Origin: Haemophilus parainfluenzae
GTDB lineage: Bacteria > Pseudomonadota > Gammaproteobacteria > Enterobacterales > Pasteurellaceae
DNA length: 37,592 nt
Assembly (NCBI GenBank): GCA_018381425.1
Contig: JAGZRY010000002.1
Coordinates: 1 to 37,592, forward strand
Direction of reading: 5' to 3'
The notes below the pieces were generated by a model. That model ran no database searches. It was not told the DNA's origin and was given only the letters and a program-made list of their open reading frames with translations. The position numbers and the translations under genes were made by a program. Of the stretch, positions 15,157 to 22,692 are shown piece by piece. Position 1 is the stretch's first letter, and every line of letters starts with the position of its first letter.

Positions 15157-15165
15157 GGGAGATTT
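15131..15165 (-). repeat. Inverted dispersed repeat at the portal 3' end, copy 3
   Basis: CCCCCTCTTTAGCAAAGAGG followed by GGTTAGGGGAGATTT is the reverse complement of the 7534-7569 element, apart from loop differences. It provides the last codons and the stop of the portal gene and leaves only 4 bases before the next start. Confidence 0.8.
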
Positions 15166-15168
15166 GGC

Positions 15169-16422
15169 ATGAAGTTCACTTTTGAAGAACAGGTCAAATA
15201 TTTTGAGAAGAAACTCAATTTACCGACCAACAGTTATTTAGACGTGCTGGGCGAAGAACATGATTATTTCTTCATGGTTGCCGGTGCGAATCGTAACGAA
15301 GTGCTGACGGCATTTCGTGAAGCGGTGGATGATGCTATCGCAAATGGTGAAACCTTAGAGGGATTTCGTAAGCGTTTTGACGAGATTGTGGAAAATACCG
15401 GCTGGCAATATAACGGAGGTCGCAACTGGCGCACACGCATTATCTACGACACTAACGTTTATGGCGCCTATAACCGTGGGCGTTTAAAGCAGCATTTAGA
15501 CTTAGTAGATGTATTGCCTTATTGGGAATATCATCACCACGATAATGAGCACCCACGTGAAGAACATATTGCGTTAGATGGCACAATTCTGCCTGCGACT
15601 GATCCGTTTTGGCGCTATTATTACCCAATCAAAGCGTACGGTTGCCATTGCACTGTATCAGCGCATGATGAAGACGACTTAGCCGAAATGGGTAAAACTG
15701 TGAGCCAATCGCCTGAAATTGAGTGGGAAGAAAAACTGGTAGGCGTTCGCTCCGGCAATCCACGAACAGTACGTGTGCCGAAAGGTTATGACGTGGGATT
15801 TGCACCGTACAACTTTGAACGCCTAACGCAATCACGCGATGTTGACGTGGACAAGTTGTTATTGCAAAAAATGACGACAGCAGAACCGCACTTAGCCAGT
15901 CTGTTGATTGATGACGTGCTGAAAAATCCGAAAGCCATGGTGTTGTTAAACGGTGCGATGAAAGACATGGTGGATACCGTAAGTACGCAAAAAATCGCAC
16001 GTGGCAACATGAAATACGTGGGCGTGATTCCGGAAAACGTGATCACCAAATTAGACAATTTGGATAAAGCCCCACAAAGTGCGGTGATTGCGGTGCGTGA
16101 TGATGACGTATTGCATGCACTACGCGACAGCAAACAAGCCAAGGGAATCAGCCTGCCTGTAGAATTTTGGGAACAATTGCCAGAAAAGCTACGCCATCCG
16201 AAGGCGATTTTATTGGACGACCAACAAAAACAACCGACCCTGTTATTCGTCTATGAAACCGAACAAGGTAAAGTGGCGGTTAAAATGGACTATGAAATCA
16301 AGCTAAAAGACGTGTTGAGTGGTAAGAAACTACCACATAAATTGAACATGGTCAGAACAGCAAGTCGTTTAGAAGATTTAAGCGCATTAGGACGTTTTGA
16401 AGTGTTATATGGAGAATTGTGA
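15169..16422 (+). CDS. MuF-type head morphogenesis protein (Mu gp30-like)
   Basis: This 417-residue protein has an N-terminal MuF/SPP1 gp7-like domain with the diagnostic LDGTILPATDPFW and YPIKAYGCHCTVSA near residues 140-165. These minor head proteins sit near the portal and may enter the cell with DNA. The C-terminal about 140 residues (from about 275) contain AVIAVRDDDVLHALRDSKQA, KAILLDD and TLLFVYE. This pattern is reminiscent of the nuclease/toxin-like C-terminal domains found on some MuF proteins, but no catalytic set could be assigned. The gene ends in TTGTGA directly before a structured spacer. Confidence 0.88.
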   Translation: MKFTFEEQVKYFEKKLNLPTNSYLDVLGEEHDYFFMVAGANRNEVLTAFREAVDDAIANGETLEGFRKRFDEIVENTGWQYNGGRNWRTRIIYDTNVYGAYNRGRLKQHLDLVDVLPYWEYHHHDNEHPREEHIALDGTILPATDPFWRYYYPIKAYGCHCTVSAHDEDDLAEMGKTVSQSPEIEWEEKLVGVRSGNPRTVRVPKGYDVGFAPYNFERLTQSRDVDVDKLLLQKMTTAEPHLASLLIDDVLKNPKAMVLLNGAMKDMVDTVSTQKIARGNMKYVGVIPENVITKLDNLDKAPQSAVIAVRDDDVLHALRDSKQAKGISLPVEFWEQLPEKLRHPKAILLDDQQKQPTLLFVYETEQGKVAVKMDYEIKLKDVLSGKKLPHKLNMVRTASRLEDLSALGRFEVLYGEL

Positions 16423-16426
16423 TTAT

Positions 16427-16504
16427 CGCGGTGGTTTGCCTGATTCGAACAGGATAATGCGGGCTTATGCCAAGCAACCTTTCCAGTAGGAAACCCCCAC
16501 CGCA
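16427..16504. other. tRNA-like cloverleaf element in the spacer
   Basis: GCGGTGG (16428-16434) pairs with CCACCGC (16497-16503) and encloses three small hairpins. CCTG/CAGG (16439-16442 and 16450-16453) has loop ATTCGAA. GGC/GCC (16462-16464 and 16469-16471) can alternatively fold as GCTT/AAGC. TTTCC/GGAAA (16480-16484 and 16489-16493) has loop AGTA. On the minus strand the first hairpin reads CCTG-TTCGAAT-CAGG, a perfect T-arm loop, and the total is 76 nt. Three extra bases between T-arm and outer stem, no CCA and no clear anticodon arm argue against a working tRNA. Confidence 0.5.
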
Positions 16505-16548
16505 AGATCACTATACGCCCGCGCCGAATTTAAAGCAAGAGAAAATCT

Positions 16549-17049
16549 ATGTTAAAGATCACCCTTAACGACAATCAGGCGATTCAGAAGCTCACCGGCA
16601 TTGCGAGCCAACTGCAACACCCGCGCAAACTTTATGGCTTATTGGGCGAAACCTTGAAGAAAATTCACGCCGACCGATTTAAAGCTGAAGTTGCGCCCGA
16701 TGGTAAAAAATGGCAATCCCTTTCCCCTATTACACGAGAAATAAAAGGAAATGATCAGATACTAAAACAGGGCGGTTATTTATCACAAAAGACAGCATAC
16801 AATTATGATGATAATCGTCTTGAGTTTGGTTCCGATGCAAAATATGCCAAACTGCACCAATTCGGTGGCGTAATTAGACCGAAGAAAGGCAAGCGGTTAA
16901 AATTTGGAAAAGGGAGTAATACCGTCTATGCTAAACAATCTAAAATTCCTGCGCGTCCATGGTTGGGCGTGAATGCTCAAGACGAACAAAAACTTCTGAA
17001 AAAAGCCACCGCACTTTTGCAACGTCAAATTAACCAAAATTTGAAATAA
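16549..17049 (+). CDS. Virion morphogenesis protein (Mu gpG-like)
   Basis: The 166-residue protein has the gpG family pattern: an N-terminal helix region, APDGKKWQSLSPITREIKG, GGYLSQKTAYNYDDNRLEFG, KYAKLHQFGGVI, and the C-terminal KIPARPWLGVNAQDEQKLL. gpG is linked to tail or head completion and joining in Mu. It follows the cloverleaf spacer, with a weak ribosome-binding site AAGCAAGAGAA. A terminator follows, so it closes the first part of the head operon. An uptake core lies at 17008-17016. Confidence 0.9.
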   Translation: MLKITLNDNQAIQKLTGIASQLQHPRKLYGLLGETLKKIHADRFKAEVAPDGKKWQSLSPITREIKGNDQILKQGGYLSQKTAYNYDDNRLEFGSDAKYAKLHQFGGVIRPKKGKRLKFGKGSNTVYAKQSKIPARPWLGVNAQDEQKLLKKATALLQRQINQNLK

Positions 17050-17066
17050 ATCCTAAAAATCAAAAT

Positions 17067-17099
17067 AACGCCACAAATTCGCGCTGTGGCGTTTTAATT
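17067..17099 (+). terminator. Intrinsic terminator after the gpG-like gene
   Basis: AACGCCACA (17067-17075) pairs with TGTGGCGTT (17085-17093) around a 9-base loop and is followed by TTTAATTT. Transcription of the protease, scaffold and capsid genes therefore probably has its own promoter in the following 200 bases. Confidence 0.85.
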
Positions 17100-17121
17100 T
17101 AAAAATAATGTAATTTATCAT

Positions 17122-17260
17122 CTTAAAAAATTTAAACGCACTTAAACGCATTTAAACGCATCTTAAACCGTTTTAGATTTATGGGTTATGTGTATTTCAC
17201 TTCAAGCGGAATTTTTCCCCCTTTTATTCTTTCAATCACTTTAAAATCCAAACCTATCAT
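17122..17260 (+). promoter_or_regulatory. Spacer with phased TTAAA motifs and possible promoter before the protease gene
   Basis: CTTAAA or TTTAAA occurs at 17122, 17131, 17141, 17151 and 17162, at 9-11 bp intervals. Downstream, TTCAAT (17231-17236), an 18-bp gap and TATCAT (17255-17260) make a weak promoter match 38 bases before the protease ATG. No protein-coding signal is seen between 17050 and 17298. Confidence 0.45.
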
Positions 17261-17298
17261 TTTCTCCTATGCTAGCGGTATTCAAACGAGGATACCTT

Positions 17299-18396
17299 AT
17301 GCAACTAATCGAAATTTTCAAAGCAGGCAAACGCACTGATGCAAATGGCTTAGAAGTAGAAATTACCACAGCCGATTTGCAAAACGCAGTAAACGCCTAC
17401 GATGTGAACTTTCACGAATCCCCTGCGGTGATCGGTCACCCCAAACACAACGCCCCTGCTTATGGCTGGGTAAAACGTCTTGAGTTAGACGGTGATGTAT
17501 TGAAAGCCGAGTTCGACCAAATTGATCCCGAGTTCGCGGAAATGGTGGAAAAAGGGCGATTCAAGAAAATCTCTTCCTCTTTTTATCTGCCCGACAGCCC
17601 GAATAACCCTTGCCCCGGTAACTTGTATTTACGCCATGTCGGCTTTTTAGGAGCGATGCCACCAGCTGTAAAAGGCTTACGCAACCCAGAATTTGCGGAA
17701 AACGAACAAGGTGTGGTGGACTTTTCCGATTGGGCAGAAGCCAGTCTTTGGCGTCGCTTGCGGGATTGGATTATCGGCACGCACGGACAGGAAGAAGCGG
17801 ACAAAGCCGTGCCGGATTATTTGGTGGCAAGCGTGCAAGAAGAATCCATTCGCAATGATTTAAAGCGGTATCAACAAGACGAAACAGGTATTCCAATGCC
17901 TAGTTTTAATGAACCTAATCAACCTTCAGAACCACAAGGAGAACCTGAAATGACCCCTGAAGAAATTGAACAGCTCAAGGCAGAAAACCAACAGTTGAAA
18001 GCCGAAAAAGCTGAAGCATTACTGAATCAAGCCAAAACCGACAATGCCGACTTTGCCGAAGGTTTAGTGAAAGCGGGCAAACTTGCCCCAGTGGCGAAAC
18101 AACAAGCCATCGATTTATTGAATTACGGCTCGACTACTGCCGCAGGTGGCGTGGTTGAGTTTGGTGAAGGTGAAAACCTACACGGCAAAATCAAAGCGTT
18201 TTTGGAAGCTCAGCCGCAAATTGTGGAATTTGGCGAAGTAGCGACCAAAGACAAAGCCGCAGGCGCAGAAGACGGCACGGTGCAATATGCCGAAGGTACG
18301 TCAGCTGACGCCATCGACATGGACAAAAAAGTCCGTGCTTATATGAAAGAACACAATGTGGACTACACAGCCGCATTTAACGCAATCACTCAATAA
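17299..18396 (+). CDS. Capsid maturation protease (Mu gpI-like)
   Basis: The 365-residue protein resembles Mu gpI. It begins MQLIEIFKAGKRTDANGLEV and contains ESPAVIGHPKHNAPAYGWVK, then KISSSFYLP and GFLGAMPPAVKGL. The N-terminal about 210 residues are the protease; the rest is the scaffold-like helical part. The ATG at 17299 is preferred to one at 17269 because ACGAGGAT precedes it and family members start at MQL-like residues. The protease cleaves the scaffold during head maturation. An internal start at 17950 gives a separate scaffold protein. Confidence 0.9.
   Translation: MQLIEIFKAGKRTDANGLEVEITTADLQNAVNAYDVNFHESPAVIGHPKHNAPAYGWVKRLELDGDVLKAEFDQIDPEFAEMVEKGRFKKISSSFYLPDSPNNPCPGNLYLRHVGFLGAMPPAVKGLRNPEFAENEQGVVDFSDWAEASLWRRLRDWIIGTHGQEEADKAVPDYLVASVQEESIRNDLKRYQQDETGIPMPSFNEPNQPSEPQGEPEMTPEEIEQLKAENQQLKAEKAEALLNQAKTDNADFAEGLVKAGKLAPVAKQQAIDLLNYGSTTAAGGVVEFGEGENLHGKIKAFLEAQPQIVEFGEVATKDKAAGAEDGTVQYAEGTSADAIDMDKKVRAYMKEHNVDYTAAFNAITQ
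17950..18396 (+). CDS. Nested scaffold protein (Mu gpZ-like internal start)
   Basis: An ATG at 17950 in the same frame as the protease is preceded by an excellent ribosome-binding site AAGGAG (17936-17941) with an 8-base spacer. It would make a 148-residue protein starting MTPEEIEQLKAENQQLKAEK, a coiled-coil scaffold. In Mu, gene Z is expressed in exactly this way from the 3' part of gene I. The signal is direct; use of the start is inferred from Mu. Confidence 0.75.
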   Translation: MTPEEIEQLKAENQQLKAEKAEALLNQAKTDNADFAEGLVKAGKLAPVAKQQAIDLLNYGSTTAAGGVVEFGEGENLHGKIKAFLEAQPQIVEFGEVATKDKAAGAEDGTVQYAEGTSADAIDMDKKVRAYMKEHNVDYTAAFNAITQ

Positions 18397-18407
18397 GGAG
18401 CAAATGC

Positions 18408-19334
18408 ATGACTGATTTATCAAAACAACGCGTGGTTGACCCGGTATTAACCGAACTTGCGCAAGGTTATTACAACGGCAACATGATTTCCGAAGTGTTA
18501 TTCCCGGTTGCTGAAACGCAAAAAGAAGGTGGCAAAATCCCAACGTTCGGTCGTTTAGCGTTCCGTTTACAAACCACTAAACGAGAACTCCGCGCAAAAT
18601 CAAACCGTTTAACACCAGAAGATATTGGTTCATTGACTGTTGTTTTAGAAGAAAATGACATCGAATACCCAATCGACATCCGCGAAGTGAATGAAACCGA
18701 AGGTGTTTATCCATTACGCCAATACGCAACTGGTGTAACACAAGATGTTATCGCGCTTGGCCGTGAAAAAGCTTGTGCGGACTTAGCTTTAGACGAAGCC
18801 AATTACGAAACCACAAACAAAGTGACCTTAAGCGGCACGTCTCAATTTACCGACCCTAATTCAGACCCTATTGGTGTGATTAAAACCGGTATCCGTGCTA
18901 TCAAACGTTCGACAGGTCGTAAACCTAACGTCTGCGCCATCTCCGGTGACGTGTGGGAAGTGTTAAGCGAACACCCGAAAGTGTTGGAAAAAATTAAATA
19001 CGTTTCCACTGCGGTATTAACACCGGAAGACTTTGCCCGTTTAGTAAAAATCGACAAAGTGATTATCGGTGAAGCGGTGTACGAAGAAAGTAATGAGTTG
19101 AAAGATATTTGGTCTAAAGCGATTGTGTTAGCTTATGTTGCGCCAGCATCAAAAGAACAAAAACAAAATATCTACGAGCCATCATTTGGTTATACCGTAC
19201 GCCGTAAAAACGGCTTGTATGTGGATACCTACAAAGAAGTGGGCGGTAAAGTTGAAATTGTTCGCACTACCGACATCAACAAACCGTACATTGTGGGTAA
19301 AGCCGCCGGTTACTTAATCAAGGGCTGTATTTAA
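18408..19334 (+). CDS. Major capsid protein (Mu T position)
   Basis: The 308-residue protein occupies the capsid position after protease and scaffold. It opens VVDPVLTELAQGYYNGNMIS and contains a long internal-helix-type region (YATGVTQDVIALGREKACAD), then TGRKPNVCAISGDVWEVLSE, and ends with GKAAGYLIKGCI. This is an HK97-like capsid pattern seen in Mu-like phages, although it is not close to Mu gpT as I recall it. The ribosome-binding site AAGGAG precedes the ATG. The stop is followed by four TTTAAA-like motifs at exact 11-bp intervals. Confidence 0.88.
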   Translation: MTDLSKQRVVDPVLTELAQGYYNGNMISEVLFPVAETQKEGGKIPTFGRLAFRLQTTKRELRAKSNRLTPEDIGSLTVVLEENDIEYPIDIREVNETEGVYPLRQYATGVTQDVIALGREKACADLALDEANYETTNKVTLSGTSQFTDPNSDPIGVIKTGIRAIKRSTGRKPNVCAISGDVWEVLSEHPKVLEKIKYVSTAVLTPEDFARLVKIDKVIIGEAVYEESNELKDIWSKAIVLAYVAPASKEQKQNIYEPSFGYTVRRKNGLYVDTYKEVGGKVEIVRTTDINKPYIVGKAAGYLIKGCI

Positions 19335-19368
19335 ACCCGATTCAAACCGCATTTAAACCCGTTTTAAG
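19330..19368 (+). repeat. 11-bp phased TTTAAA array after the capsid gene
   Basis: TTTAAA, TTCAAA, TTTAAA and TTTAAG begin at 19330, 19341, 19352 and 19363, exactly 11 bp apart. The last merges into an uptake core at 19366-19374. Similar arrays follow muA, gp26-like, tail tube and methyltransferase genes. Confidence 0.7.
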
Positions 19369-19405
19369 TGCGGTTGATTTTGACCTTATTTTTTAGGAGA
19401 TAACC

Positions 19406-19762
19406 ATGTCCGAAACACAAAAAAAAGCCTATTTGGTAGCCGCCGCGATAGCAATTTTGCACAACGGTAAACGCTACGAGCAAGGAGACAAAATCGAACT
19501 GACCGATGAAGAAGCGGAAAAAAATTCGCTTTACATTGTATTAGACGACACCGAAGCAGAACGCCAACAAGCTGAAGCTGAAGCAGAAGCCGAAAAACAA
19601 CGTTTAGCGGCAGAAGAAGCAGCTGAAAAGGCGGCGCAAGAAGCGGCTGAAAAGGAAGCGAAGGCAAAAGCCGAAGCGGAGAAAAAAGCGCAGGAAGCAG
19701 CTAAAAAAAGCGGGCAAGCTGATAAAGACGTCCAAGATAACAAAGATAAGGACGAGCAATAA
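19406..19762 (+). CDS. Mu gp35-like two-domain head protein
   Basis: The 118-residue protein has a small N-terminal beta-type domain (AYLVAAAIAILHNGKRYEQG, then DKIELTDEEAEKNSLYIV) followed by an Ala/Glu/Lys-rich single-helix tail (about residues 50-110) with repeats of EAEAEK and EAAEKA. It resembles the Haemophilus Mu-like gp35-type protein. Its role is unknown, probably capsid-associated. The ribosome-binding site is TTAGGAGA, and the stop overlaps the next start by TAATG. Confidence 0.8.
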   Translation: MSETQKKAYLVAAAIAILHNGKRYEQGDKIELTDEEAEKNSLYIVLDDTEAERQQAEAEAEAEKQRLAAEEAAEKAAQEAAEKEAKAKAEAEKKAQEAAKKSGQADKDVQDNKDKDEQ

Positions 19763-20196
19763 TGTACATCTCGGCACAAGATTTAACGGAAGTGATGAGC
19801 GAAAGCACGCTGATTGCGTTATCTAACGATACATCACGTGCTACCGAAGTAGACCAAGCTGTACTTAACAACGCCTGCGCTTACGCCACGGAAATCGTGG
19901 ACGGTTATTTACGCTCGCGTTATGTATTACCGTTAAACCAAGTGCCGACACTTGTACGCAATATCTGTTTGCAACTGGCGCGTTTTTGGTTGTATTCACG
20001 CCGTCCGGAAGGCAAGGGCTTTCCGGATAATGTGAAGGAAACCCACACACAAGCCTTGAAGGATTTGGAGCGAATTCAAAATGGCAAATTGCACCTTGGT
20101 TTAACCGAACTCGGTTCCGCCCAAGACGACAACTTGCCGTCCGCTCTTAAATTCAAAACAAAAGCCCCTCAGAAACTGGATTTATCAGGATATTAA
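19762..20196 (+). CDS. Mu gp36-like head-tail protein (DUF1320)
   Basis: The 144-residue protein shows the DUF1320 pattern: YISAQDLTEVMSESTLIALS at the start, NACAYATEIVDGYLRSRYVL, and NICLQLARFWLYSRRPEG. These proteins sit after the capsid in Mu-like phages and are considered head-completion or connector proteins. It is co-translated with the upstream gene. Confidence 0.88.
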   Translation: MYISAQDLTEVMSESTLIALSNDTSRATEVDQAVLNNACAYATEIVDGYLRSRYVLPLNQVPTLVRNICLQLARFWLYSRRPEGKGFPDNVKETHTQALKDLERIQNGKLHLGLTELGSAQDDNLPSALKFKTKAPQKLDLSGY

Positions 20197-20197
20197 G

Positions 20198-20683
20198 ATG
20201 AGTGCCACTCTCCCGATTTTAGACAGCATCCGCAAGCGGATTGAAGACAAAACGGAACAGTTCAGCATTGAATTATTTCCTGATGATTTAGAACATTACA
20301 ACCTTACCGACGAATTCGGTGCGGTATTGGTGCAATATGCCGGCTCGAAGTTTGAAAGCATTGACAGCGTGGACATTATCCAACAACGCCGCATAGTAAT
20401 GATTGCCCTTACGGTAATCGCCCGTAGTCAGCATGACGACCACGGTGCGGTGGATATGTTGGATAAAATTCGCCTGGCCGTAGTGGGCTTTAAGCCGACC
20501 AACTGTACCGCCTGTAGTCTGATCAGTGAGGAGTTCGCCGGTGAAGCGGACGGACTTTGGCAATATCAGCTGATGGTGCAAACGGAAACGTGGCAAGTGG
20601 AGCTTTGCGAATCCAAAGATTTACCTAAATTTACCGCCGCACTTTATCGCCGTGCGGACAACCTTAAACCTAATCAACCCTAG
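20198..20683 (+). CDS. Mu gp37-like protein (DUF1834)
   Basis: The 161-residue protein begins 1 base after the preceding stop. It has DUF1834 character, with DSIRKRIEDKTEQFSIELFP near the start and RIVMIALTVIARSQHDDHGA in the middle. Members lie between the gp36-type protein and the tail sheath and probably help finish the tail or its terminator. This is the last gene of the Mu-type block; the sheath follows 10 bases later. Confidence 0.85.
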   Translation: MSATLPILDSIRKRIEDKTEQFSIELFPDDLEHYNLTDEFGAVLVQYAGSKFESIDSVDIIQQRRIVMIALTVIARSQHDDHGAVDMLDKIRLAVVGFKPTNCTACSLISEEFAGEADGLWQYQLMVQTETWQVELCESKDLPKFTAALYRRADNLKPNQP

Positions 20684-20692
20684 GAGATAACT

Positions 20693-22075
20693 ATGGCATT
20701 TCATCATGGGACGAAAACGACACGCGTGGCAGGTGGTTCTGTTGCGGTGGAAACTGTGGACGGTGCGATTATCGGTATCGTCGGTACAGCCCCAATTGGT
20801 GCGGTGAATGAACTCACCGTGTGCCAAACCACCAAAGACTTTTCAAAATTTGGTGTCATCTTAAATAAAGGCTTTACCTTGCCTGATGCCTTTGACGTAC
20901 TATCGCGTTATGCAGCAGGGAAAGTATATGTGGTCAATGTATTAGACACTGCAAAACACAAAACTAACGTCAGCGACGAAGTGCTAACACAAGATAGCAA
21001 CACATTACGTACGCAAACCGCTCACGTAGGCTTATTAAATTTAACCTTAGTTTCCGACCGCACTTTAACGGAAGGTGACGATTACACCGTAGATTTGCAA
21101 ACAGGTGAAATTATCCTAAAAGCAAAACACAGTGAATTAAAAGCGACCTACGATTACGCTGACCCAACCAAAGTGACGGAAGAAGACATCAAAGGCGGCA
21201 TTGATTCAGCGACTGGCAAACGCAAAGGTTTTGAGTTATTGCGTGATGGCTTCAACCTTTACGGTGCGGACGCAAAAATTCTAATCTGCCCTGAGTTTGA
21301 TAAAACAGCAAGTTGTGCTGCTGCACTTTCAACTCTTGCGGAACAGCTCAAAGCAGTAGCTTACGTGCAACTACCAAAAGGCACATCGCTTTCTAAAGCG
21401 ATTCAAGCTCGCGGCCCGATTGGTGTATTGAATGCCTCCGCAAGTTCTGAACGTGTTCGCCATTTCTATCCCTATGCGCTTGGCTCAAGTAATACATTAG
21501 AAAGTTTAGCGGTACACGCGGCAGGCTTGCGGATGAAAACCGATACCGACAACGGCTACTGGTTCTCCACTTCTAACCGTCAATTACAAGGCGTAATAGG
21601 TATGGAAGTGCCTTTAACTGCTCGCGTAGACGATGAGCAATCGGAAACCAACCTACTTAACGCAGTCGGCATTACCACGATTTTCAATAGCTTTGGTACA
21701 GGCTTCCGCTTATGGGGTAACCGTTCGTCAAACTATCCAACGGTAACCCATATCATCAATTTTGAAACGGCGTTGCGCACAGGCGATTTGATTGATGAGT
21801 CTATCCGTCGCACCGAGTTGCAATTTATCGACCGCCCGATTGATGACGCCTTGATTGACAGCCTATTGGAAACGGTAGACACCTATTTGCGTGCCTTGCC
21901 GTCAATCGTAGGTTATAGCGTCAGCCTTGACTACGATACTGACTTAGTCGATGAATTTAGTAAAGGTCACGTGCCATTGATGTATGAATACACGCCGAAA
22001 TTGCCAGCCGAGCTTATCAGCAATAAATCGGTAATGACCCGTAAATATTTAGTGAACTTGGTGTCACAACGCTAG
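20693..22075 (+). CDS. Contractile tail sheath protein (P2 FI-like)
   Basis: The 460-residue protein matches P2 FI by features I recognise: an N-terminal FHHGTKTTRVAGGSVAVET, the GFRLWGNRSSNYPT motif near residue 340, and the C-terminal SVMTRKYLVNLVSQR resembling P2. The sheath contracts to drive the tube into the cell. AGGAGAT is its ribosome-binding site. The resemblance is to P2 rather than to the Mu L sheath, so the tail was probably exchanged. An uptake core lies at 21057-21065. Confidence 0.9.
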   Translation: MAFHHGTKTTRVAGGSVAVETVDGAIIGIVGTAPIGAVNELTVCQTTKDFSKFGVILNKGFTLPDAFDVLSRYAAGKVYVVNVLDTAKHKTNVSDEVLTQDSNTLRTQTAHVGLLNLTLVSDRTLTEGDDYTVDLQTGEIILKAKHSELKATYDYADPTKVTEEDIKGGIDSATGKRKGFELLRDGFNLYGADAKILICPEFDKTASCAAALSTLAEQLKAVAYVQLPKGTSLSKAIQARGPIGVLNASASSERVRHFYPYALGSSNTLESLAVHAAGLRMKTDTDNGYWFSTSNRQLQGVIGMEVPLTARVDDEQSETNLLNAVGITTIFNSFGTGFRLWGNRSSNYPTVTHIINFETALRTGDLIDESIRRTELQFIDRPIDDALIDSLLETVDTYLRALPSIVGYSVSLDYDTDLVDEFSKGHVPLMYEYTPKLPAELISNKSVMTRKYLVNLVSQR

Positions 22076-22087
22076 AAGGAGAAAATT

Positions 22088-22606
22088 ATGAGTACCGCAA
22101 TTCATCAGATTGTGAACGCCAATGTGTATATGAACGGCAACTCGCTACTTGGTAAAGCCAAAGAGTTTAAATTGCCTGACATCGAGTTCGAGTTTATTGA
22201 ACACAAAGGCTTGGGATTACACGGCACAATTAAACTGCCTGCAGGGTTAAATGCAATAGAAGGCGAAGTGATTTGGGATAGTTTCTATCCTGAAGTGCGA
22301 GTAAACGCCTATAATCCTTATAAAAACGTGCAACTGATGGCACGTTCTAATGTGCAGGTGTTTGATTCTCGAGGCTTGGCTGCGGAAGAAGCACTTGTCA
22401 CCATTATGAACGTGGCATTTAACAAAACTACAGGCGGTAGCTTGAAGAACAAAGAAGCTACGGAACATTCCGACAGCTTCCAAATTATGTCTATCAAGCA
22501 AACCCTTGCAGGTAAAGAAGTCCTCTTTGTGGATGTGCTTGCCAACATCTACCGCGTAAACGGTCAAGATGTATTGCAAAAATATCGCACCAATATCGGG
22601 CAGTAA
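22088..22606 (+). CDS. Major tail tube protein (P2 FII-like)
   Basis: The 172-residue protein resembles P2 FII: NANVYMNGNSLLGKAKEFKL at the start, GLGLHGTIKLP, and a C-terminal DVLQKYRTNIGQ like P2. It polymerises inside the sheath to form the DNA channel. It lies 12 bases after the sheath gene with AGAAGGAG as ribosome-binding site. The stop is followed by phased TTTAAA motifs and then a strong hairpin, so expression probably drops after this highly expressed protein. Confidence 0.9.
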   Translation: MSTAIHQIVNANVYMNGNSLLGKAKEFKLPDIEFEFIEHKGLGLHGTIKLPAGLNAIEGEVIWDSFYPEVRVNAYNPYKNVQLMARSNVQVFDSRGLAAEEALVTIMNVAFNKTTGGSLKNKEATEHSDSFQIMSIKQTLAGKEVLFVDVLANIYRVNGQDVLQKYRTNIGQ

Positions 22607-22609
22607 TTC

Positions 22610-22647
22610 TTTAAAGCAGTTTAAACGACCTTTAAAGCCCATTTAAG
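22610..22647 (+). repeat. Phased TTTAAA array after the tail tube gene
   Basis: TTTAAA-type motifs begin at 22610, 22620, 22631 and 22642 (10, 11 and 11 bp apart), immediately before the hairpin at 22649. Confidence 0.65.
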
Positions 22648-22648
22648 T

Positions 22649-22692
22649 AAACTCCTTTGTGAAAGTTAAACAATCTCACAAAGGAGTTTTTT
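22649..22692 (+). terminator. Terminator-like hairpin overlapping the tail chaperone ribosome-binding site
   Basis: AAACTCCTTTGTGA (22649-22662) pairs perfectly over 14 bp with TCACAAAGGAGTTT (22676-22689), loop 13 bases, followed by a T-run that runs up to the chaperone ATG at 22693. The AAAGGAG ribosome-binding site is in the right arm. It is the same design as 9741-9775. Confidence 0.85.

Noticed and set aside
16427..16504. Functional tRNA gene on the minus strand
   Set aside because: The T-arm is perfect, but three extra bases separate it from the outer stem, no CCA follows, and no 5-bp anticodon stem with a 7-base loop could be formed.
16290..16511. Minus-strand ORF through the cloverleaf
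   Set aside because: It runs antisense into the MuF gene, has no ribosome-binding site, and is better explained by RNA-like pairing.
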